Below are positions 1-5,182 of a DNA stretch of 5,182 nucleotides, in pieces. Position 1 is the stretch's first letter. Each line of letters begins with the position of its first letter. The position numbers and the translations under genes were made by a program. Below the pieces are notes generated by a model that saw only the letters and a program-made list of their open reading frames with translations, made no database searches and had not been told where the DNA came from. The DNA lies in assembly GCA_003487005.1 (NCBI GenBank), contig DNFG01000501.1:1-5182 (forward strand), written 5' to 3'. This stretch comes from Bryobacterales bacterium (lineage in GTDB: Bacteria; Acidobacteriota; Terriglobia; Bryobacterales; Bryobacteraceae).

Positions 1-126
1 CTCGACGGCGGTGGCGGTGACGCGTTCGATGGCTTCCTTGGGCCGGACCCAGAGGCGGAGTCCGAGAACGGTGATGCCGATGACGATGCCGACAAACAGG
101 AGAAAGCTGATAATGAGGGGTAGCAT
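1..126 (-). CDS. tadC: TadC-type pilus platform protein, N-terminal fragment (cut by window edge)
   Basis: Only the first 42 codons are present and the gene continues past the left edge. The ATG at 124-126 lies 20 bp after the tadB stop. The GGAAGGA at 138-144 sits 11 nt upstream of it and can serve as ribosome-binding site. The peptide begins MLPLIISFLLFVGIVIG, a hydrophobic helix of about 23 residues. A short basic and polar stretch follows (LRLWVRPKEAIERVT), which is how TadC proteins of the type II secretion F family usually begin. Known role of the family: TadC pairs with TadB in the inner membrane and forms the platform on which the CpaF ATPase acts. The F domain itself is outside the window, so the assignment rests on position directly after tadB and on the N-terminal membrane helix. 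Another small membrane protein of the operon cannot be excluded. Confidence 0.75.
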   Translation of the reverse strand, partial: MLPLIISFLLFVGIVIGITVLGLRLWVRPKEAIERVTATAVE

Positions 127-137
127 AGTGCGCTTTT

Positions 138-144
138 TCCTTCC
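138..144 (-). promoter_or_regulatory. Ribosome-binding site of tadC
   Basis: On the minus strand the sequence GGAAGGA lies in the 20-bp gap between the tadB stop and the tadC ATG, 11 nt before the start codon. It is a purine-rich Shine-Dalgarno-like match, and it supports the ATG at 126 as the true start. Confidence 0.55.
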
Positions 145-146
145 GG

Positions 147-1127
147 CTAGACCTCGATATCCACAATTTTCTGAATGATGCCGTAGCCCAGGATCTGGAG
201 GATGACGCCGGCCACGGCCATCATGTTTCCGATCTCCTCCCTGACGAAGAAGGTGACGTAATCGGGGTTGGTGAGCAGCATGAGAGCGGCGACGCCGATG
301 GGGATGGAGGAAAGGGCGATGCCGGTCATCCGGCCGTGGGCGCTGATGGCGCGGATTTTGCCGCGGAGCTTGAAGCGTTCGCGAATGACGTAGGCGAGTT
401 TGTCAAGAATTTCGGCGAGGTTACCGCCGGTCCTTTTCTGGAGCAGGACGGCGGAGACGAAGAAATGGACGTCCAGGGTCGGAACGCGCTTGGAGAGTTT
501 CTGGAGGGCGGTATCGAGGGGGAGGCCCAGGTTATGTTCCTCGAAGGTGCGGCGGAACTCGCCGGCGAGAGGTTCCTGGAACTCGCGGTGGAGCATTTCG
601 AGGGAGACCGAGAAGGCGTGTCCGGCGCGCATGGAGCGGGCGACGAACTCGAGGCTCTCGGGGAACTGTTCCTCGAACTTGAACATGCGCTTCTTGCGGA
701 GCCGTGAAACATGAAGCAGGGGGAGCGAGCCGGTGGCGAGGGCGGGCAGAGCGGCAAAGGCCTGATACTGGCCTGGGAGGAAGAGCCAGGCGACCGCGAA
801 TCCGCCGAGGAACAGGGCGAGACACATATGAATGAGGCGGGCGACATTCCATTTGAGGCCAGCCTGTTCGAGCATCTTGCGCAGTTGGTCCTGGAGTTGG
901 AACTTCTGGAGCAGACCGAGGACGAATTTGCCGGTGGTGAGGTCCTCTTCCGAGAGGAGAGACGGTGAATTCTTGGACTTCTTGCCGCCGCGCTTGGAAC
1001 CGCGGGGTGCGCCGAGCAGCCTGGATTTGATGCGATCGGCGTCGGCGTTCTTGATGGAGCGGGTAAGGAACCACCAGGCGCCCATGACGAGGGCCCAAAC
1101 GAGGATGGCGACGAGGACGAAGTTCAT
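147..1127 (-). CDS. tadB: TadB, type II secretion F-family inner-membrane platform protein of the Tad pilus
   Basis: This 326-residue protein begins MNFVLVAILVWALVMG. The reading frame is open for 77 more codons upstream, but that part is a low-complexity Ser/Pro-rich shadow of cpaF. The ATG at 1125-1127 is preferred because it starts with a membrane helix and has a GGAGGT ribosome-binding site 8 nt upstream. Predicted membrane helices lie near residues 4-22, 99-117, 119-140, 267-286 and 303-320. A basic linker (residues 42-52, RGSKRGGKKSK) follows the first helix. The F domain spans about 155-285, with the typical EEQFPESLEFVARSMRAGH segment (152-170) and KRTGGNLAEIL (231-241). Length and layout are normal for TadB. 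Family role: with TadC it forms the membrane platform that couples the CpaF ATPase to pilin assembly. The start lies 4 bp after the cpaF stop, so translation is probably coupled. The F-family assignment is firm, and TadB rather than TadC follows from gene order. Confidence 0.95.
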   Translation of the reverse strand: MNFVLVAILVWALVMGAWWFLTRSIKNADADRIKSRLLGAPRGSKRGGKKSKNSPSLLSEEDLTTGKFVLGLLQKFQLQDQLRKMLEQAGLKWNVARLIHMCLALFLGGFAVAWLFLPGQYQAFAALPALATGSLPLLHVSRLRKKRMFKFEEQFPESLEFVARSMRAGHAFSVSLEMLHREFQEPLAGEFRRTFEEHNLGLPLDTALQKLSKRVPTLDVHFFVSAVLLQKRTGGNLAEILDKLAYVIRERFKLRGKIRAISAHGRMTGIALSSIPIGVAALMLLTNPDYVTFFVREEIGNMMAVAGVILQILGYGIIQKIVDIEV

Positions 1128-1131
1128 GGGG

Positions 1132-2493
1132 TCAGACCTCCACCACTTCGTCGAACAAGTCGGGGCGGAGCCGGATGCCGGCGGCGAGAAGTTTTTCGTA
1201 GAATTTGGGGCGGATGCCGGTGGCGGCGAAGCGGCCCATGACGCGGCCATCGGGGGAGAGTCCGCGTTTTTCGAAGACGAAGATGTCCTGGAGGGTGACG
1301 ACTTCACCTTCCATGCCGGTGACTTCGGTGACGTTGATGACGCGGCGGGAGCCATCACTGAGACGGGCGGCCTGGACGAGGATATTGACGGCGCTGGCGA
1401 TTTGCTGGCGGATGGAGATCAACTGCATGGAGGCATTGGCGAGGGAGACCATGACCTCGAGGCGGGAGATGCCGTCGCGCGGGGTATTGGCGTGGATGGT
1501 GGTGAGAGAGCCGTCGTGGCCGGTGTTCATGGCCTGGAGCATGTCGAGCGCCTCGGCGCCGCGGACTTCGCCAACGACGATGCGGTCGGGGCGCATACGG
1601 AGGCTGTTAATGAGCAGTTCACGCTGGCGGACGGCGCCATGGCCTTCGAGGTTGGGGGGACGGGTTTCGAGGCGGACGACGTGGGGCTGTTTGAGCTGGA
1701 GTTCGGCGGCGTCTTCGATGGTGACGATGCGCTCCTTGGGGTTGATGAAGAAGGAGAGCGCGTTGAGCAGGGTGGTTTTGCCGGCGCCGGTGCCCCCGAT
1801 GATGATGATATTCATGTGGGCTTTGACGGCGGCTTCAAGCAGTTCCATCATGCCCTGGGTGAGGGCCTTCTTCTCGACGAGGTCGGCGGGCATGAGCTTG
1901 TCCTGCGAGAACCGGCGGATGGACATGACGGGCCCGTCGAGGGCGAGCGGAGGAATGATGGCATTGACGCGGGAGCCGTCGGAGAGGCGGGCGTCGACCA
2001 TGGGGTTGGACTCGTCGACGCGGCGCCCGACCTGGCTGACGATCTTGTCGATGATGCGGAGCAGGTGCTGGTCGTCACGGAAGGTGACGGTGGTCATTTC
2101 GAGGAGGCCCTTGCGCTCGACGTAGACCTGTTTGGAGCCGTTGACGAGGATGTCGGAAATGGTGGGGTCCTGGAGCAGGGGTTCGAGGGGGCCGAGGCCG
2201 AAGACCTCATCAAGGACCTCGTCGCAGATCTGCTGCTTTTCGAGGGCGCTGAGGAGGGTGGGTTCGCTGTCGATGAGCGAAATGAGGGCCTGGCGGACCT
2301 CGCCGCGGACGCGCTGATTATCGATGGTGGCAAGCGCTTCGAGGTTGATCTTGTCGAGGAGCTTGCGGTGGAGGGTGAACTTGAGTTCCTGGTATTCGGG
2401 TTTCAGCGAAGACTTCGGACGGCCGGCATTCTTCAGCAGGCGCTGTTCCCAGCTGAGGCTGGTGATCGGTTTGGAATCGGTGGTCGGAATCAT
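1132..2493 (-). CDS. cpaF: CpaF/TadA, Tad pilus assembly ATPase (type II/IV secretion hexameric ATPase)
   Basis: This complete 453-residue secretion ATPase powers pilus assembly from the cytoplasmic face of the inner membrane. A charged helical N-terminal region (about 30-100) leads into the CpaF-type segment [21 protein letters not shown] (split 99-108 and 109-119). The catalytic half carries a Walker A GGTGAGKT (233-240), an Asp box [11 protein letters not shown] (257-267), a Walker [13 protein letters not shown] (304-315) and a His box [13 protein letters not shown] (325-337). All key residues are intact, so it should be active. The start is well constrained: in this frame an upstream TGA lies four codons before the ATG, and no ATG, GTG or TTG lies between. 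The ribosome-binding site is weak (only GAAGAAG directly before the ATG, or GTGAG 11 nt away). It follows tadZ by 82 bp and precedes tadB by 4 bp. CpaF-like ATPases also occur in other contexts, but here the secretin, tadZ and tadB neighbours settle the role. Confidence 0.97.
   Translation of the reverse strand: MIPTTDSKPITSLSWEQRLLKNAGRPKSSLKPEYQELKFTLHRKLLDKINLEALATIDNQRVRGEVRQALISLIDSEPTLLSALEKQQICDEVLDEVFGLGPLEPLLQDPTISDILVNGSKQVYVERKGLLEMTTVTFRDDQHLLRIIDKIVSQVGRRVDESNPMVDARLSDGSRVNAIIPPLALDGPVMSIRRFSQDKLMPADLVEKKALTQGMMELLEAAVKAHMNIIIIGGTGAGKTTLLNALSFFINPKERIVTIEDAAELQLKQPHVVRLETRPPNLEGHGAVRQRELLINSLRMRPDRIVVGEVRGAEALDMLQAMNTGHDGSLTTIHANTPRDGISRLEVMVSLANASMQLISIRQQIASAVNILVQAARLSDGSRRVINVTEVTGMEGEVVTLQDIFVFEKRGLSPDGRVMGRFAATGIRPKFYEKLLAAGIRLRPDLFDEVVEV
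1136..1141 (-). promoter_or_regulatory. Ribosome-binding site of tadB inside the end of cpaF
   Basis: GGAGGT on the minus strand lies 8 nt before the tadB ATG and overlaps the last codons of cpaF, just before its TGA stop. It is the best Shine-Dalgarno match in the window. It decides the tadB start at 1127 rather than the longer open frame, and it suggests translational coupling of cpaF and tadB. Confidence 0.75.
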
Positions 2494-2575
2494 CTTCTTC
2501 GCTACTCACTGCGGGGCCGGATCTGAATGGCTGCCGCTGTACATTCATCGGGCGAGCGGGCAAAAAACTTGAGAG

Positions 2576-3784
2576 CTAACTTTCAGACAAAACGGGTCTG
2601 GTCTCCAAGAGGTTGCCGGCGGGCTTGTTATCGCGCTGGGCGAGGCCGGCGACCATGCCGCTGATCCTGGAGATGGCCTTGCCGAGTTCACACTCGGCGG
2701 GCAGGGGTTCAGCGCGGGTGACGACCTTGTGCAGTGCGTAGTAATCGTTGGGAAAAGTGGCGGCGACGGGGCAGCCGAAGATCTTCTCCATGTCGACAAT
2801 GGTGATGTTGTCGCGCTTTCCGAAGCGGTTGACGAGCATCTGACAGCGCTCCTGCTCAAAGCCCAGCTGGGAGAGAAGGCCGACGGCGCGGCGGCCGAGG
2901 TGGAGGCTGGGCAGTTCGCAGGTGGAGACGAGAAAGGAGCGGTCGGCTTCGGAGAGGGCGAAGAGGCTGAGAGGGTGAAAAACGGTGGGCAGGTCCACGA
3001 CGACCCAGTCATAGAGAGCGCGGGCGCACTCGATGACGTCGTGGATGCGGCTGGTCTCGATCTGTTCGGACTGGGCGGATTCCGGGGCGGCGAGGACATC
3101 GATACCGTTGGCGCTGACGGTGAGGGAGGCCCAGGTGGCGGGATCGAGGCTCTCGGAGCGTTCGACGGCATCGAGGAGGCTGTAAGTGGGGTTGAGTTTG
3201 AGATTAAAGGCGATGGAGCCGGCCATGATGTCGAAATCGGCGAGCAGGATTTTCTGCCCGGTGGCGCGGCGGAGAGCGAAAGCGGCCTGGGTGGCGAGGG
3301 TGGAAGCGCCGGAACCGGGCTTGGTGGAGGTAAAGACGATGACCTTGCCGTGGTCCTGATGTTCGCCGCCTTCGGGCTGGCGAAGACGGCGGATGCGGGC
3401 GGCGGCTTCGCGCTGGGCGTCCGAGGCGAAGGGAGCGCAGAGGAAATCGCAGGCACCGGCGCGGAGGCTCTGGAGCAGGATGGAGGCATCGTTGAGGTGG
3501 TGAACCCCGACGACCTGAATGGGCGGCTGGCAGCCGGCAATGATGCGGACGACTTCGAGTGCCGCGTTGAGATCAGTGGCGAGGTCGACGAGGACGACCT
3601 CGGGCTGGATCTGGCGGAGGCGGATTTCGAGCGTGGAGGTTTGGGGATAGCTGCGCAGGTCCGAAAGAAGCTCGAAGACGCGAGGTTCGGCGAGGGCCTT
3701 ACCGACCTGAGCCCCGAGTTCCTTGTCAGGACAGATCAGGAGGGTGGTCAGCGCTGTTTCCCGGTTGAGACCTCGAGACGCCAT
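2576..3784 (-). CDS. cpaE: CpaE/TadZ-like pilus localisation protein: degenerate receiver domain fused to a MinD/ParA-type ATPase
   Basis: This 402-residue protein has the two-part layout of CpaE/TadZ. Residues 12-135 resemble a response-regulator receiver, with a possible phospho-acceptor D67 (EVVLVDLAT). The usual lysine of the KPF motif is replaced (LCAPF, 115-119), so it is probably a pseudo-receiver. Residues 147-385 form a MinD/ParA-type domain: a deviant P-loop TKPGSGAST (154-162), a Walker A' DFDIMAG (183-189) and a Walker B WVVVDLPT (260-267, D264). The P-loop keeps the signature lysine (K155) but has Ala160 where the canonical GKT/GKS lysine would be. Family role: it positions the Tad machine at its membrane site, often the pole. 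The start is fixed by an in-frame TAA only two codons upstream of the ATG, although the ribosome-binding site is poor (GGCGGA, about 10 nt away). It sits 38 bp after the secretin gene and 82 bp before cpaF, the standard place. Whether it hydrolyses ATP cannot be told from sequence. Confidence 0.92.
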   Translation of the reverse strand: MASRGLNRETALTTLLICPDKELGAQVGKALAEPRVFELLSDLRSYPQTSTLEIRLRQIQPEVVLVDLATDLNAALEVVRIIAGCQPPIQVVGVHHLNDASILLQSLRAGACDFLCAPFASDAQREAAARIRRLRQPEGGEHQDHGKVIVFTSTKPGSGASTLATQAAFALRRATGQKILLADFDIMAGSIAFNLKLNPTYSLLDAVERSESLDPATWASLTVSANGIDVLAAPESAQSEQIETSRIHDVIECARALYDWVVVDLPTVFHPLSLFALSEADRSFLVSTCELPSLHLGRRAVGLLSQLGFEQERCQMLVNRFGKRDNITIVDMEKIFGCPVAATFPNDYYALHKVVTRAEPLPAECELGKAISRISGMVAGLAQRDNKPAGNLLETRPVLSES

Positions 3785-3822
3785 GATTGCTTAGTCCGCC
3801 ATATTCGAGCCAGGAGACGGGG

Positions 3823-5182
3823 CTACCGGCCGGATTTCCCTGATTTGGGTTCCACGCGAAAGAGGTCCTTCCGGTCCTTGGCCGGAGTGACGGGGGCGCG
3901 ATCGGTGGGGTGGCCGGGGATGCCGCCGGGGAGCAGGCCGGGGGGCAGTGCCGGGACGGGGAGATGGGGTTGAGCCTTGGGATCGATGGAATCGAGTGGC
4001 TGGACCATTTCCGGGGTGACCATGACGAGGAGTTCGGTTTTGGCGCGGTTGATGGAGCGGCTCTTGAAGAGTTCGCCGAGCAGGGGAATGCTGGCGAGGC
4101 CGGGGATGCGCGAGAAGGTCTCGTTGGCGCGGTCGTCGATGAGGCCGCCGATGACGAAACTCTGTCCGGGGCCGAGTTCGATGGTGGACTCGATGCGGCG
4201 GGTGGCGAGAGCGGGGATGGTGAAGCCGCTGAGGTTGACCGAATTGGCGAGGTCGATGGTGGAGACCTCGGGTTTAACGGACATTTTGAGGGTCCCGTTT
4301 TCGGTGATCTGGGGATTGAAGGTGAGACGGATGCCGAATTCGCGGAACTGAACGGTGACCGCGCCGGCGTTGGCGCCGCCCTGCAGGACGGGCACGGGAA
4401 ACTCGCCGCCGACGAGGAAGCTGGCTTCCTTGCCGTTGCTGGTGACGAGGTTGGGTTCGGCGAGGATCTGGAGGAGGCCCTGCTGCTGGAGGGCGCGGAT
4501 GACGGCTCCGAGGTTGAGGTCGGGCCGGAAAGCGAAGATATTGAGGGCGTCGGTGAGGGTGAAGGAGGAACTGGTGCCTTCGGTGGCTCCGCCGATGACG
4601 CCGGTAACGTTGGAAGGCCTGGGGGCGGAGAACTGCTGGGTGGTGGTGGTGCCGGGCATGTTCATGGCGCCGGTGGAGAGGAGGTTAACGCCGAAGGATT
4701 CGCTGGCGTTGCGATTCAGTTCGGCGAACTTGACCCGGAGGAGGATTTGCTGGTCAACGGGCAGCGGGCGGACGCGGAGGTGGTTCACGACGCTTTTGGC
4801 GACTGGCTGGAGGATGGCGAGTGCGCGGTCGGCGACGGCCTGGGTGGAAACGAGTCCGGTGAGGCTGAGGGAGTCCTGGGCGCCCATGACGTGGATATCC
4901 TCCTCGGGGAAGGTATCCTTGAGGAGCTTGCGGACGGGGGCGAGATCCTGTTCAACGGAAAGGCTATAGAAATTGCGCTGGCCGGACTTGGCCCAGACGA
5001 CGAGGGTGGCCACACCGACGCCGCGGGCATGAAGGAGGATCTCGCGGGTGGAGACGGGGACGTAGTCGACGACATCGGGATTGGAAGTGGAGATGCGGGC
5101 GACATCCTCGGGATAGTCGATGACGACGCTCTTGCCGAGAGTGATCCGGACCTCCTCGGCGCCTCCCTGGGCGAAGAGCGAG
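3823..5182 (-). CDS. cpaC: CpaC/RcpA-type outer-membrane secretin of the Tad pilus (5' end beyond window)
   Basis: There are 452 codons visible and the frame is open to the right edge, so the true start is outside. The GTG at 5011-5013 is not the start, because 56 good secretin residues precede it. The first visible residues (SLFAQGGAEE) look like the end of a signal peptide, so perhaps only 15-30 residues are missing. Next comes the pilus secretin N-terminal domain (about 11-77), with ITLGKSVVIDYPEDV (13-27) and VATLVVWAKSGQ (57-68). A BON-like stretch follows (about 80-137). The secretin domain (about 145-397) includes LRVKFAELNR (148-157), the TSNGKEASFLVGGEFPVP segment (247-264), and the late block IPGLASIPLLGELFKSRS (359-376) leading to ELLVMVTPEMV. 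The last 50 or so residues are proline-rich and then basic. Family role: a multimeric ring forming the outer-membrane pore for the pilus. It is first in the visible operon and is followed 38 bp later by cpaE. No cpaD lies between them. Confidence 0.95.
   Translation of the reverse strand, partial: SLFAQGGAEEVRITLGKSVVIDYPEDVARISTSNPDVVDYVPVSTREILLHARGVGVATLVVWAKSGQRNFYSLSVEQDLAPVRKLLKDTFPEEDIHVMGAQDSLSLTGLVSTQAVADRALAILQPVAKSVVNHLRVRPLPVDQQILLRVKFAELNRNASESFGVNLLSTGAMNMPGTTTTQQFSAPRPSNVTGVIGGATEGTSSSFTLTDALNIFAFRPDLNLGAVIRALQQQGLLQILAEPNLVTSNGKEASFLVGGEFPVPVLQGGANAGAVTVQFREFGIRLTFNPQITENGTLKMSVKPEVSTIDLANSVNLSGFTIPALATRRIESTIELGPGQSFVIGGLIDDRANETFSRIPGLASIPLLGELFKSRSINRAKTELLVMVTPEMVQPLDSIDPKAQPHLPVPALPPGLLPGGIPGHPTDRAPVTPAKDRKDLFRVEPKSGKSGR

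Larger units (their letters stand above)
1..5182 (-). other. Tad/Flp pilus operon segment: cpaC-cpaE-cpaF-tadB-tadC
   Basis: Five genes run in the same direction with gaps of 38, 82, 4 and 20 bp and no recognisable terminator between them, so they are probably one transcript. The order matches the core of known Tad loci. Both ends of the operon are outside the window, so its promoter, pilin, cpaA and cpaB cannot be assessed here. Nothing on the plus strand looks like a gene. Confidence 0.85.

Noticed and set aside
1128..1358. 77-codon upstream extension of tadB
   Set aside because: The extension is a Ser/Pro-rich shadow of the cpaF 3' end. The ATG at 1127 has a good ribosome-binding site and begins with a membrane helix.
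832..2526. Plus-strand open frame of 564 codons opposite cpaF and the start of tadB
   Set aside because: Its product is a low-complexity Gly/Asp/Glu-rich string with no recognisable domain. It lies exactly antisense to well-conserved cpaF, and its openness is explained by the strong G/C third-position bias of the real gene.
2555..2600. Possible terminator formed by the T run after the tadZ stop
   Set aside because: The run of six T on the minus strand has no stable GC-rich inverted repeat directly before it, and the operon clearly continues into cpaF.
2545..3540. Minus-strand frame of 331 codons overlapping tadZ in another frame
   Set aside because: The product is Ser/Pro/Ala-rich without domains, which is typical of an out-of-frame reading of GC-rich coding sequence.
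3791..3802. Tiny ATG-GCG-GAC-TAA reading frame just before tadZ
   Set aside because: A three-codon frame is expected by chance, has no ribosome-binding site of its own, and nothing suggests a leader peptide.
2729..3973. Plus-strand open frame of 414 codons opposite tadZ
   Set aside because: It has the same Gly/Asp/Glu-rich shadow composition and lies antisense to a gene with clear ATPase motifs, so it is not a gene.

Overview
The window is one continuous piece of a Tad/Flp-type (type IVc) pilus assembly operon. Every real gene is on the minus strand, so the operon is read from high to low coordinates. In transcription order it holds a cpaC/rcpA-type outer-membrane secretin (5' end off the right edge, 3823-5182), a cpaE/tadZ-type localisation ATPase (2576-3784), the cpaF/tadA assembly ATPase (1132-2493), the inner-membrane platform gene tadB (147-1127), and the first 42 codons of a tadC-type platform gene (1-126, running off the left edge). 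The gaps between genes are 38, 82, 4 and 20 bp. No promoter, terminator, RNA gene, mobile element, repeat array or CRISPR was found. Coding occupies almost the whole window.

The sequence is GC-rich with a strong G/C preference at third codon positions, which leaves several long stop-free antisense shadow frames. The organism is a diderm, because a secretin is present. There is no cpaD between secretin and tadZ, whereas the classic alphaproteobacterial (Caulobacter-type) order has one. Together with the style of the proteins this points to a non-proteobacterial Gram-negative, and Acidobacteriota is my best guess. That guess rests on family resemblance only and no search was done.

The proteins would work together as follows. 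TadZ/CpaE marks the site of assembly at the inner membrane. CpaF hydrolyses ATP on the cytoplasmic face. TadB and TadC form the membrane platform that transmits this work to pilin insertion. The CpaC secretin is the outer-membrane channel for the fibre. The pilin, prepilin peptidase (cpaA) and cpaB genes are not in this window; they would be expected upstream, past the right edge.

I did not find an undescribed system. The points worth a second look are modest: a TadZ whose P-loop lacks the canonical lysine and whose receiver domain also looks degenerate, a secretin with a proline-rich and then basic tail after the secretin domain, a basic linker in TadB, and an 82-bp gap before cpaF with only a weak ribosome-binding site.
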